Shown piece after piece: positions 54,597-63,904 of a DNA stretch of 64,000 nt (positions are counted from its first letter, which is position 1; every line of letters starts with the position of its first letter). The DNA lies in NCBI RefSeq assembly GCF_029626175.1, contig NZ_JARUBM010000002.1, positions 1 through 64,000 of the forward strand, written 5' to 3'. Source of the stretch: Micromonospora sp. WMMD1082. Lineage in GTDB: Bacteria; Actinomycetota; Actinomycetes; Mycobacteriales; Micromonosporaceae. The notes under the pieces are model-generated. The model was not told the DNA's origin. It made no database searches and was given only the letters and a program-made list of their open reading frames with translations. The position numbers and the translations under genes were made by a program.

Positions 54597-56471
54597 GTGG
54601 CTGTGCCGGTGGTAGATCCCTCGCTGAACCCCGTCTCCGAGACCGTCGAGACGCGCGCGACGACACGACGCCCCCGACGCGGACCGGTGCGCGCCGACGT
54701 GCTGGCCATCGGAGCCTACGTGCTGCTCGGCGTCGTCGTCTGCCTGAACTACTGGGTGGACGTGAACAACCGCGTCTCGTCGCACCTGCCCACCGACCAC
54801 AGCTGGTTCGAGTGGCTCTTCTCGCACGGTGCGTACTCGGTGCGTCACCTGGAGAACCCGCTGTTCAGTACGCAGCAGAACGCCCCCGACGGGGTGAACA
54901 TGATGGCCAACACCTCGCTGCTCGGGGTGACCCTGCCGCTGGCCCCGCTCACCATGCTGCTCGGCCCCCAGGTGGTCTACGCGCTCTACCTGGGCGGTGC
55001 GCTGGCGGCGACCGCCGGCACGTCGTACTGGATGCTGTCGCGGCACCTGGTGCGGTCCCGGGCGGCGGCCTTCGTCGGCGGCGGTTTCCTCGGCTTCGCC
55101 CCCGGCATCGTGCACCACGCCAACGGCCAGCCCAACTTCGTCTCCAACTTCCTGCTGCCGCTGATCGTGGTGCGGGTGTTCCGGCTGGCCGAGCCCGGCC
55201 GGTGGCGGCGCAACGGGCTGGTGCTGGGGCTGCTGGTGGCGTACCAGATCTTCATCAACGAGGAGATGTTGCTGCTCACCGCGCTGGCCTGCCTGGTCGT
55301 CGTGGTCGCGTACGCGGTGCTGAGACCGCGCGCCGCGTGGGCGCGGGCCGGGACGTTCGCGGCCGGGCTGGGCACCGGTGGTGGGGTGGCCCTGCTGCTG
55401 GCCGCCTACCCGATCTGGTTCCAGTTCAACGGCCCGCAGTCCTACCGGGGCCTGCAGGGCGGGGTGTTCCACAGCTGGGGTGAGGATGTCGTCGCCTTCG
55501 TCACCTTCGCCCGCGACACCATCGTCGGCAACGAGGCGGTGGAGGCGACCATCGGGCGGACCGAGCAGAACACCTGGTTCGGCTGGCCGCTGGTGCTGCT
55601 GTCCGTGGTGGCCCTGGCGTTGCTGGTACGCCGCTCGCTGGTGGCCCGGATCCTCGCCGTGCTGGCGGTGGTCTTCTCGGTGGCATCGCTCGGCCCGGAG
55701 ATCCGGTTCGACGGCGAGCTGACCGGCATCGCCGGCCCGTGGTCGTACATCCCGGAGGACCTGCCGCTGGTCGAGATGATGATGCCGACCCGGCTGACCC
55801 TGGTGACCACCGCCGCGCTCGGCGTCCTGCTCGCGCTGGCCTGGGACACGGTGGCCGGCAACCAGCGGCCGCCGGTGCCGGCGCAGCGCACCGCCGAGGC
55901 GCCGGGCACGGCCGGCACACCGGGCAGCGCCACCCGGCTGCGGCACCGCTGGCAACGCCCGATCGGGTACGCCGCGATCACGCTCGCCGTGCTGCCGCTG
56001 CTGCCCAGCCCGCTGCCGGCCGAGCCGATCGACCCGCCGCCGACCTTCATCACCTCCGGCGCCTGGCGGCCGTACGTGCCGCAGGGGCGCACGCTGGTGC
56101 CGGTGCCCATCCCCAGCAACGTGCACGGGTTGTCCACGCTGCGGTGGAGCGCACTGACCGGGCACGAGTTCCCGATCCCGGCCGGCTACTTCATCGGCCC
56201 CAACCTCGACGGCGAGGGCGTCTTCGGGGCACCGAACCGGCCCACCAGCACGCTCATCTACCGCACCATGGACGCCGGGCACCTGCCCGACGAGCTGACC
56301 GACGAGAACCGCCGGCAGGCGGTGGAGGACCTGCGCTTCTGGCGGGCGTCGGTGGTGGTGCTCGGCGCCCATCCCCGCGAGCCCGTGCTGCGCGAGCTGC
56401 TGACCGCGCTCCTCGGCGACCCGCAGCGGGTGGACGACGTCTGGCTCTGGGACGTGCGCGACCGGGTGTGA
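54597..56471 (+). CDS. Polytopic membrane protein, possible GT-C-type glycosyltransferase (paralogue 1)
   Basis: 624 residues, about eleven membrane helices. Shared family features: a long first extracytoplasmic loop with NAPDGVNMMANTSLLG, the conserved FLGFAPGIVHHANGQPN, NEE in QIFINEEMLLL, then TRTEQNTWFGWPL and PTRLTL, and a C-terminal soluble domain (PYVPQGRTLVPVPIPSN, PAGYFIGPN, WDVRDRV). The Asn-rich first loop with a conserved acidic residue resembles GT-C glycosyltransferases, which use polyprenyl-phosphate sugars, but no diagnostic catalytic pair can be assigned. Two paralogues lie just downstream on the other strand. Confidence 0.78.
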   Translation: MAVPVVDPSLNPVSETVETRATTRRPRRGPVRADVLAIGAYVLLGVVVCLNYWVDVNNRVSSHLPTDHSWFEWLFSHGAYSVRHLENPLFSTQQNAPDGVNMMANTSLLGVTLPLAPLTMLLGPQVVYALYLGGALAATAGTSYWMLSRHLVRSRAAAFVGGGFLGFAPGIVHHANGQPNFVSNFLLPLIVVRVFRLAEPGRWRRNGLVLGLLVAYQIFINEEMLLLTALACLVVVVAYAVLRPRAAWARAGTFAAGLGTGGGVALLLAAYPIWFQFNGPQSYRGLQGGVFHSWGEDVVAFVTFARDTIVGNEAVEATIGRTEQNTWFGWPLVLLSVVALALLVRRSLVARILAVLAVVFSVASLGPEIRFDGELTGIAGPWSYIPEDLPLVEMMMPTRLTLVTTAALGVLLALAWDTVAGNQRPPVPAQRTAEAPGTAGTPGSATRLRHRWQRPIGYAAITLAVLPLLPSPLPAEPIDPPPTFITSGAWRPYVPQGRTLVPVPIPSNVHGLSTLRWSALTGHEFPIPAGYFIGPNLDGEGVFGAPNRPTSTLIYRTMDAGHLPDELTDENRRQAVEDLRFWRASVVVLGAHPREPVLRELLTALLGDPQRVDDVWLWDVRDRV

Positions 56472-56509
56472 CGCGCGGGCGTGATCGACGGACCGTTGCC
56501 GGCGGTGGC

Positions 56510-58333
56510 TCAGCCGACCAACGGACGTACGTCCCAGACGAGCGTTCCGTCGATCTCCCGGGCCGGACCGAGCAGCGCCTCGACGGTGCGCCGCACCGGT
56601 TCACCGTGCGGCAGTCCACCCTGGACCACCACCACGGCAGCGCGCCAGTGCCGCAGGTCGGCCACGGCCTGCCGGCGGTCGACGTCGCTGATCGGCGGCA
56701 TCTCGCCGGTCTCGGCCACCCGCCGCAGCAGCAGCGACGTGGGCCGGTCCGGGGCACCCCAGCGCGCCCGGGGGTCGTCCGGGGCGCGGGGGCCGATGAA
56801 GAAGCCGCCCGGGGCGGTGAAGGCCAGCCCGGTGCGGGCCGACCAGAGCATCGCCGGGCTGCGGCCCGCGTTGGTCACCGGCGGCACCGGCACCAGCGTC
56901 CGCCCCGCCGGCACGTACGCCCGCCAGGTCCCGTCGGCGACGAACGCCGGCACCGGCCAGGCCGGGACGGTGCGGATCGGTGTCGGCGCCAGCGGCAGCA
57001 GCGCGGCGGCCACCGCCCCGGCCAGCAGCAGCCGCACCGCCGTGCCGGTGGCCGGTTGCCGGCGGACCCGGTCGACGCCGAGCGCGACCAGGATGCCCAG
57101 CACCGGTACACAGACCAGCGAGAACCGGGCCGGCACCACGTGGTCGAGCAGCGGCAGCCCGGCGACCAGCCGGTACGGTCCGGGCAGGTCGGTCACCGCG
57201 CCGTCGAGGCGTACCCGCGCACCGAGGGAGAGCAGGGCGAACACCACCCCGCACGCGGCAAGCGCCCGCACCAGTGGGCGATGCCACAGCCAGACCGTGA
57301 CGACCAGCGCCAGCACCAGCAGCCCCGGCCCGAAGAAGGAGTTCTCCTCGGTCAGGTTGGGCGCCAGCAGGCCGGGCGGGCGGTGCTCGCCGAACACGGT
57401 CTGCCGGGCCGAGGCGGTGAACGAGGCGACGTCCAGCTGATAGCCGTACGCGTGGAACGGCATGCCCCGGTAGTGCCCGGGACCGAAGAACTGGAACCAC
57501 AGCGGGTACGCCAGCAGTGTCCCCGCCACCACCGCGCCGACCGCGATCCGGCCGGCCGTGGCCGGGGCGAGCCGGCGGGCGGTGGCCCGGTCGGCCAGCG
57601 CGTACCCGAGGGCGAACACACCGGCGGCGAGCGCCACGAAGAGCAGCACCTCCTCGCCGAGGAAGACCTGGTAGGTCACGACCAGCCCGAGCAGCACCCC
57701 GCGCCGCCACACCCGCCGCCCGGCCTCAGGCCGGACCGCTTCGGAATGGACCGGTCCGGGGTCGGCCGGCTCGGGCCGGAACACCAGTGCCAGGATCACC
57801 GGCACCAGGAACTGGGCGGCCATGTGCAGGTGCGACCCGGCCTGGGCCACCATGCCGGGGGCGAAGCCGCAGACCAGCCCGCCGACGGCGGCGGCCACCC
57901 GCGAGGCGACCAGGCGGCGGCGCAGCAGCGCGTACCAGGCGGTGGCCGTGCCGGCGAGACAGCCCACCACCGCCACCCCGAAGGCCACCTGCGACCCGAA
58001 CAGCAGCGTGACCGGGGTCAGCGGGATGCCCAGCCCGAGCACCGAGGTGTTGGCCATCAGGTTCACCCCGCCGGGTGCGTTCAGGGCGTCGCTCCACAGC
58101 GGGTTCTCCGGCCCGACCACGGCGCGGGCCGCGTGGGCCAGCATCCACTCGAAGAGGATCTGGTCGCCGGCCTGGTGGAAGAGGCGGTCCGGGCGCGCCC
58201 ACTGCCGGCTGGTCAGCCACGCCGCCAGCGCGAGGTAGCCGGCCACCACCGCCACATCGGCGGTACGCGAGGGAAGCCGCCGACGGCGGCGGGTCGCGAC
58301 CTCGACACCCCGTTCGGCCGTACCGACCGACAT
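56510..58333 (-). CDS. Polytopic membrane protein (paralogue 2)
   Basis: 607 residues from ATG 58333, overlapping the stop of paralogue 3 (TGATG). Same architecture as paralogue 1: NAPGGVNLMANTSVLGLG, CGFAPGMVAQAGSHLHM, LGEEVLLFVAL, NLTEENSFFG, PARFSL, and the C-terminal AYVPAGRTLVPVP, PGGFFIGPR and WDVRPLVG. Ends 38 bases from paralogue 1, which is convergent. Likely a component of a sugar- or envelope-polymer assembly step, by resemblance to GT-C proteins. Confidence 0.78.
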   Translation of the reverse strand: MSVGTAERGVEVATRRRRRLPSRTADVAVVAGYLALAAWLTSRQWARPDRLFHQAGDQILFEWMLAHAARAVVGPENPLWSDALNAPGGVNLMANTSVLGLGIPLTPVTLLFGSQVAFGVAVVGCLAGTATAWYALLRRRLVASRVAAAVGGLVCGFAPGMVAQAGSHLHMAAQFLVPVILALVFRPEPADPGPVHSEAVRPEAGRRVWRRGVLLGLVVTYQVFLGEEVLLFVALAAGVFALGYALADRATARRLAPATAGRIAVGAVVAGTLLAYPLWFQFFGPGHYRGMPFHAYGYQLDVASFTASARQTVFGEHRPPGLLAPNLTEENSFFGPGLLVLALVVTVWLWHRPLVRALAACGVVFALLSLGARVRLDGAVTDLPGPYRLVAGLPLLDHVVPARFSLVCVPVLGILVALGVDRVRRQPATGTAVRLLLAGAVAAALLPLAPTPIRTVPAWPVPAFVADGTWRAYVPAGRTLVPVPPVTNAGRSPAMLWSARTGLAFTAPGGFFIGPRAPDDPRARWGAPDRPTSLLLRRVAETGEMPPISDVDRRQAVADLRHWRAAVVVVQGGLPHGEPVRRTVEALLGPAREIDGTLVWDVRPLVG

Positions 58334-60411
58334 CAGGCCCGGCGGTCGGTCAGCGACCGGACGTCCCACACCCAGACGTCCAGTTCGAGCCGGGCCGGGC
58401 CGACCAGTTGCTCGACGGTCTGCCGCAGCGGCTCGGAGTGCGGCTGCCGGACCGGCAGCACCAGCACCGCCGCCCGCCAGTGCCGCAGCTCGTCCAGGGA
58501 CCGGCGCCGCTGGCGGTCGTCCAGCTCGGGCGTCCGGCCGGTGGTGGCGACCTCCTCCAGCAGCCGCCCCACGCCGCTGGGCCGGCCGCCGAAGCGGCCC
58601 GGGTCGCCGGTGTTGCCGTTGCGCGGGGCGAGGAAGTACCCCCCGGGGATCTTGAAGTCGAGGTTGGTGGAGGCGGCCCAGCGCATGCCGTGGGTGTTGC
58701 CCATGCTCGGCACCGGGATCGGCACGAGCGTCTGGTCCGGCCCGACGTAGGCGCGCCACCGGTCGGAGGTGATGAACTCCGGCACCGGCGGGCGGGAGGT
58801 CATCGGCAACGGCATGGGGGTGATCGGCAGCAGCGCGAGCACCAGGCCGGCGACGGTCAGCGTACGCACGGTCGCCCGGTCCAGCGACAGCGTGCGGGTC
58901 CGCTCGATGGCCAGGGCCAACAGGATCGCCACGACCACGCTGGTGATCATGCCGAACCGGGTCGGCACCACCGCGTCGAGCAACGGCAGCCGCACCAGCC
59001 ACTCCCACGGCCCGACGATCAGCTCCCGGTCCCACCAGGTGATCCGCTCCCCGAGGGAGAGCACGGTGTAGAAGGCGGCGGTCGCGGCGAGCGCCCGGAC
59101 GAGCACCTCCCGGCGCAGCCAGAGCACGATGCCGACGGCGATCAACGCCAGGCCCCACCCGAAGAAGGCGTTCTCCTCCGAGTAGTTCGGTGCCAGGTTG
59201 ACGTTCGCCCGCTGGTTGCCGCCGACGGTCGGTGAGCCCTGGGCGAAGTACGCGGCGACGTCGTTGCCGTAGTCGCGGACGGCGTCGCTGAGCCCGTGGT
59301 ACGCCATCGGCCCGGCGAACTGGATGTACAGCGGGTACGCCAGCAGCGCGCCGGCGATCACCGTGCAGGTGGCCAGCGCCTTGGCCAGCGGACGCCAGGC
59401 CGCCGACCAGAGCGCGGGCCGCTGGATGACCACCGCGATCAGGAAGATCCCGCAGCCCATCGCGGTGAAGAGCAGGATCTCCTCGTTGATGAACGCCTGC
59501 GCGGTGACCAGCAGGGCCAGCAGCGCGCCGTCCCGGTACGGCCGGGTCGACCGCGTGATCACCATGACCCGCCAGACGATGAACGGCAGCAGGAACTGAC
59601 TGATGATGTTCGGGTGCCAGCTGGCGTGCGACAGCATCGCCGGCGAGAAGCCGCAGAACCACCCACCCACCACGGCGGCGAGCCGGTTGCTCACCACGTG
59701 CCGGGAGAGCACGTAATACCAGGCCGACGCGGTGCCGGCGAGGCCGAGCGTCACCAGCAGCACGAAGGTGACCGCGGGCCCGAACAGCAGGGTCACCGGC
59801 ACCATCGGGATACCCAGCGCGAGGATGGCCGTGTTGGCCATCAGGTTGACGCCGTCCGGATAGTTGAACTGCTCGGTGAAGAACGGGAACTCCCCGTGCA
59901 GCACCACCCGTACCGAGTGGGCGAGGAAGAACTGCACCTGGGCCGGGTCGCTGCTGTACAGCGAGGCCACCCGTCCGGCCGGGTCCATCCAGATCTGGCT
60001 GGTCACCCAGACCGCGGTGAGCAGGAACGCACCGACGATCGCGAGATCCTGCCGGCGGCGCGTCCACCGGAAGCGACGCCGACCCGCCGCCGCGGTGCCG
60101 GCCACGTCGGCACCACGCGCACCGGTGTCCGCAGCCGGGCCCGCGTCCGCCGGGATCCCGGCCGTGGACTCGACCCCGGTCGCGGGCGGAGCCTCCGTCG
60201 CGGGCGGGGCGGTCTCGGTCGCGGGCGGGGCGTCCGTCGCGGGCGGAGCGTCCGTGGCGGGCGGGGCGGCCTCGGTCGCGGGCGGAGCGGCACCGCTCGG
60301 GGCCGGGACGGGGTTGCGCGTACCCTCACCGACCGTGACTGCTTCGGACGGAGAGTCGGCGACGTCGGCGGATTTCGGCGGCGCGGCGGCGCGGGTCTCG
60401 GCAGGCGTCAC
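58333..60411 (-). CDS. Polytopic membrane protein with N-terminal PPAT repeats (paralogue 3)
   Basis: 692 residues. The first 110 are low complexity: a tandem (A)PPATEA/PPATDA repeat (about 43-79), cytoplasmic by prediction. Membrane helices start near residue 125 (LAIVGAFLLTAVWVTS). Family blocks: NYPDGVNLMANTAILALG, CGFSPAMLSHASWHPN, FINEEILLFTA, NYSEENAFFGWGL, PTRFGM, then YVGPDQTLVPIPVPS, PGGYFLAPR and WVWDVRSL. Cotranslated with paralogue 2. The GTG start was taken because the frame stops just upstream. Confidence 0.8.
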   Translation of the reverse strand: MTPAETRAAAPPKSADVADSPSEAVTVGEGTRNPVPAPSGAAPPATEAAPPATDAPPATDAPPATETAPPATEAPPATGVESTAGIPADAGPAADTGARGADVAGTAAAGRRRFRWTRRRQDLAIVGAFLLTAVWVTSQIWMDPAGRVASLYSSDPAQVQFFLAHSVRVVLHGEFPFFTEQFNYPDGVNLMANTAILALGIPMVPVTLLFGPAVTFVLLVTLGLAGTASAWYYVLSRHVVSNRLAAVVGGWFCGFSPAMLSHASWHPNIISQFLLPFIVWRVMVITRSTRPYRDGALLALLVTAQAFINEEILLFTAMGCGIFLIAVVIQRPALWSAAWRPLAKALATCTVIAGALLAYPLYIQFAGPMAYHGLSDAVRDYGNDVAAYFAQGSPTVGGNQRANVNLAPNYSEENAFFGWGLALIAVGIVLWLRREVLVRALAATAAFYTVLSLGERITWWDRELIVGPWEWLVRLPLLDAVVPTRFGMITSVVVAILLALAIERTRTLSLDRATVRTLTVAGLVLALLPITPMPLPMTSRPPVPEFITSDRWRAYVGPDQTLVPIPVPSMGNTHGMRWAASTNLDFKIPGGYFLAPRNGNTGDPGRFGGRPSGVGRLLEEVATTGRTPELDDRQRRRSLDELRHWRAAVLVLPVRQPHSEPLRQTVEQLVGPARLELDVWVWDVRSLTDRRA

Positions 60412-60581
60412 AGTCGGCGGAGTCTACCCGAGTAGGGAAATAGCCCCCAAGTCGACGCGGTGTCCCCTGTGGTCGGTGTTCCGTCGGCGCGACGCAGCGT
60501 AAGGCGGCGCGAATCCATGCCGGGACATCTCGTACTATTGCCCTCCGACACCACGAGGCGATGCGATCGGGGGCGTGACAG

Positions 60582-61784
60582 GTGGCTCCAGCCCGCTGGC
60601 GCGGCGTGACCGTCACCGGCCTGTCCGCCCTGCTGATCGCCGTCACCGCCTGCGGGCCGGTCGCCGAGCGTCAGCCGCGGGATCTGCGGGTCGGCTACGA
60701 CAGCATGGACGGTCCGTTGACCGTGTGGCCGCCCCGCGGCTCGCTGGCCGAGGACACCGCGGCGACGGCCGCCGTGACCGAGGCGGTCCGCGACTGGCGC
60801 TCGCCCGTGGACAACCGGGTACACGTTCCCTCGTCCGGCATCCTCTTCTCCGGCGACGTCGACGGCGTGCCGCTGGCCCTGGTCGCCGCGTCGGTACCCG
60901 GTGAGGCCGCCTCCTGGCTGCTCCAGCTCACCGGCGACGGCGACCGGTACGAGGTCAGCCACGCCACCGAGTACACCGACCCCGGCTACCTCGTCTACTC
61001 CGACGTGCTGCCGGTGCAGACCGCCGACGGGCGGCGCTACCTCGTCTCCGAGCGGGTCCGGCGACTCGTCGGACCGGGCGGCCGCACCGTGCCCGGCACC
61101 GACGGGCTGACCGACCCGGTCGAGGTGCCCCGGTGCCGGGCGGTGACCGTGACCGCCACCCTGCGCTCCACCGAGTCACTGCCCAGGGGCCGGGCCACCG
61201 ACCGGCTGCTCGACCTCGGCACCGGCACCACCGGCCCGCGCTACCCACTGGTCCGCGACGAGAGCGGCTCCGGCCGGCGCGCCCTGACGAATCTCGACAC
61301 CTGCCTGCTGGCCGGCGAGGACGGCCCGTTCGGCAGCATCTTCCGGCGCATCGGGGACCGGGACGTCCCGCAGTCGGTGCCGGCGTCCTGGCCGAAGGCG
61401 AAGCTGGCCGTGCGTACGCTCGGCGAACTGGCGCTCGACGGCGGCGAGCCGGCCGAGCTGGAGCAGCTCACCTGGGAGAGCGCCGAGGGCACGATGAGCG
61501 CCGTCGTCTACCGACCCGCCGACGAGGGCCCGGTGGTGCTCTCCCCCGCCGACCGGACCAACCCGTTGCAGGTCTACGAACTCCCGGTCCCGGGTCAGCC
61601 GCTGATCGTGCTGAGCTGGCGCGCCGCCAAGGACACCACGCTGTCGGTGCCGCCGAACACGACCCGCCTGGTCGACCGCCCCGGCCTGGTCGTGGCCCCC
61701 CTGCCCGAGCGCCGCGAAACCTTCAGCCTCGCCGCCGACGACAAGACCCACTACCGCTCCGCCGGCAACTCCCGCCCCCGCTGA
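60582..61784 (+). CDS. Hypothetical lipoprotein
   Basis: 400 residues, GTG start; lipobox AVTAC (Cys near residue 24) shows an anchored outer-face protein. The mature region is beta-rich with recurring strand pairs (GVPLALVAASVPGEAASWLLQLTGDGDRYEVS, GYLVYSDVLPVQTADGRRYLVSE). No recognised motif. A TACTAT -10 box lies 43 bases upstream (60533-60538). Adjacent to the envelope membrane-protein cluster, so possibly part of the same surface system. Confidence 0.75.
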   Translation: MAPARWRGVTVTGLSALLIAVTACGPVAERQPRDLRVGYDSMDGPLTVWPPRGSLAEDTAATAAVTEAVRDWRSPVDNRVHVPSSGILFSGDVDGVPLALVAASVPGEAASWLLQLTGDGDRYEVSHATEYTDPGYLVYSDVLPVQTADGRRYLVSERVRRLVGPGGRTVPGTDGLTDPVEVPRCRAVTVTATLRSTESLPRGRATDRLLDLGTGTTGPRYPLVRDESGSGRRALTNLDTCLLAGEDGPFGSIFRRIGDRDVPQSVPASWPKAKLAVRTLGELALDGGEPAELEQLTWESAEGTMSAVVYRPADEGPVVLSPADRTNPLQVYELPVPGQPLIVLSWRAAKDTTLSVPPNTTRLVDRPGLVVAPLPERRETFSLAADDKTHYRSAGNSRPR

Positions 61785-61836
61785 CCCGAGCCCCACCCCA
61801 CCACGCGCTCACCCCGCGCCGCCCCACCCTCCCCGC

Positions 61837-61905
61837 CGATCTTGCACTTTCTGTCCCGGCAAAGGCCACGTAAGGGATAACTCGGCGACCACAACTGCAA
61901 GATCG
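61837..61905. repeat. Interrupted inverted repeat, second dispersed palindromic element
   Basis: CGATCTTGCA (61837-61846) and TGCAAGATCG (61896-61905) are perfect ten-base arms around 49 bases; further pairing continues imperfectly inward. Like the element at 47130-47190, it is AT-richer than its surroundings. Placed between two convergent genes, where it could also act as a terminator. Confidence 0.7.
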
Positions 61906-61957
61906 ACGCAGCAGGTCGGGGCAGGGGCAGGGCGGGAGGGGCAGGGGGCGGGGTGGG

Positions 61958-63904
61958 CTAGTTCGGGGTGATGTTGGGGGTGAGGGGGGCTGGCTCGATG
62001 GGGTCGGCGTCGAGCCGGGAGATCCAGCCGGTGACGTCGCGGGCCACGTCCTGGGCGGTCAGGCCGAGGTCGGCCAGGATCTGGGTGCGGGAGCCGTGCG
62101 GGTGCCAGCCGGCCGGCACACCGATGTCGCGCAGCGGCACCTGGACACCGGCGTCCCGCATGGCCTGGGCGAGGGCGTCGCCGACCCCGCCGGTCCGGAC
62201 GCCGTCCTCGACGGTGACCACGAGCCGGTGCGCGGCGGCCAGCTCGACCAGCTCCGCCGGGACCGGGCGGACCCAGCGCGGGTCGACCACGGTCACCCCG
62301 TAACCCTGCTCGGCGACCCGGGCCGCGACCTCGGTGCCCAGCTTGCCGAAGGCGCCGACCGCGACCAGCAGCACGTCGGTACGCGCCGGGGCGACCAGCA
62401 CGTCCACGGTGCCCACCCGGCGCACGGCGGGCAGGTCGGCGACGACCGCACCGGTCGGGAAGCGGACGACGGTCGGGCCGTCGTCGACGGCGACCGCCTC
62501 GCGCAGCTCCTCGCGGAGGGTGGTGGCGTCGCGGGGCGCGGCGATCCGCAGGCCGGGCACCACGCCGAAGACCGACATGTCCCAGATGCCGTAGTGGCTC
62601 GGCCCGTCGGGGCCGGTGATGCCGGCCCGGTCCAGCACGAAGGTGACCGGCAGCTTGTGCATCGCCACGTCCAGCAGGACCTGGTCGAAGGCCCGGTTGA
62701 GGAAGGTCGCGTAGACCGCCACCACCGGGTGCAGGCCGCCGAGCGCCAGGCCGGCCGCCGAGGTGGCCGCGTGCTGCTCGGCGATGCCCACGTCGTACGT
62801 GCGCTCCGGGTACTTGCGGGCCAGCTTCGCGATGCCGGTCGGCTCGGCCATCGCGGCGGTGATGCCGACCACGTCGGGCCGCTCGTCGGCGATCGCGACC
62901 AGCTCGTCGGCGAAGACGTTGGTCCACTTCACCGACGGCGCGGCGATGGACTTGCCGGTGATGATGTCGAAGGCGCCCGGGCCGTGGAAGCAGTCCGCCT
63001 CGTCCTCCTCGGCGGGGCGGTAGCCGTAGCCCTTGCGGGTGACCGCGTGCACGATCACCGGGCCGCCGAAGTTCTTCGCCGCCCGCAGTGCCACCTCGAC
63101 GGCGGCGACGTCGTGCCCGTCCACCGGGCCGACGTACTTGATGCCGAGGTCCTCGAACATCGCCTGCGGGGCAACGGCGTCCTTGATGCCCTTCTTGACC
63201 GCGTGCAGCACCTCGTACATCGGCTTGCCGACCAGCGGGGTCGAGCCGAGGGCGTCCTTCACGGCGTCGAGCACCTTCTCGTAGCCGGGGTTCAGCCGCA
63301 GCGTCGAGAGGTGGTCGGCGAGGCCGCCGATCGTCGGCGCGTACGACCGGCCGTTGTCGTTGACCACGATGACCAGGGGGTTGCCGGTGGCGGCGATGTT
63401 GTTCAGCGCCTCCCAGCACATGCCGCCGGTCAGCGCCCCGTCGCCGACCACGGCCACCACGCTGCGCGACTCGCCCCGCAGCGCGTACGCCTTGGCCAGC
63501 CCGTCGGCGTAGGACAGGGCGGTCGAGGCGTGCGAGTTCTCGATGATGTCGTGTTCGCTCTCGGCCTGGTTGGGGTAGCCGGAGAGCCCACCGCGCTGTT
63601 TCAGCTGGTCGAAGCCCTCCTGTCGACCAGTGATGATCTTGTGAACGTACGCCTGGTGGCCGGTGTCGAAGAGCAGCCGGTCACGGGGAGAGTCGAAGAC
63701 CCGGTGCAGGGCGAGGGTGAGCTCCACCACGCCCAGGTTGGGACCGATGTGCCCGCCGGTACGCGACACCTTGGCGATCAGGAAGTCGCGGATCTCGGCG
63801 GCAAGGATGTCCAGCTCGCTGGCCGACATCCGCTTGACGTCCTGGGGACTCTGCACCGTGGCCAGCAGCCGGCCGTGGTTGGCCGTGTCCTCGTCAACAC
63901 TCAT
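61958..63904 (-). CDS. dxs: 1-deoxy-D-xylulose-5-phosphate synthase
   Basis: 648 residues. Thiamine-diphosphate enzyme making DXP from pyruvate and glyceraldehyde-3-phosphate, the entry to the MEP isoprenoid pathway. TPP motif [18 protein letters not shown] (GDG at 154-156, NDNGRSY at the Asn), the His-rich start [44 protein letters not shown] and the C-terminal [15 protein letters not shown] 63904 lies 8 bases after a -10 box (TAGACT, minus strand), so the message is probably leaderless or nearly so. Confidence 0.97.
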   Translation of the reverse strand: MSVDEDTANHGRLLATVQSPQDVKRMSASELDILAAEIRDFLIAKVSRTGGHIGPNLGVVELTLALHRVFDSPRDRLLFDTGHQAYVHKIITGRQEGFDQLKQRGGLSGYPNQAESEHDIIENSHASTALSYADGLAKAYALRGESRSVVAVVGDGALTGGMCWEALNNIAATGNPLVIVVNDNGRSYAPTIGGLADHLSTLRLNPGYEKVLDAVKDALGSTPLVGKPMYEVLHAVKKGIKDAVAPQAMFEDLGIKYVGPVDGHDVAAVEVALRAAKNFGGPVIVHAVTRKGYGYRPAEEDEADCFHGPGAFDIITGKSIAAPSVKWTNVFADELVAIADERPDVVGITAAMAEPTGIAKLARKYPERTYDVGIAEQHAATSAAGLALGGLHPVVAVYATFLNRAFDQVLLDVAMHKLPVTFVLDRAGITGPDGPSHYGIWDMSVFGVVPGLRIAAPRDATTLREELREAVAVDDGPTVVRFPTGAVVADLPAVRRVGTVDVLVAPARTDVLLVAVGAFGKLGTEVAARVAEQGYGVTVVDPRWVRPVPAELVELAAAHRLVVTVEDGVRTGGVGDALAQAMRDAGVQVPLRDIGVPAGWHPHGSRTQILADLGLTAQDVARDVTGWISRLDADPIEPAPLTPNITPN

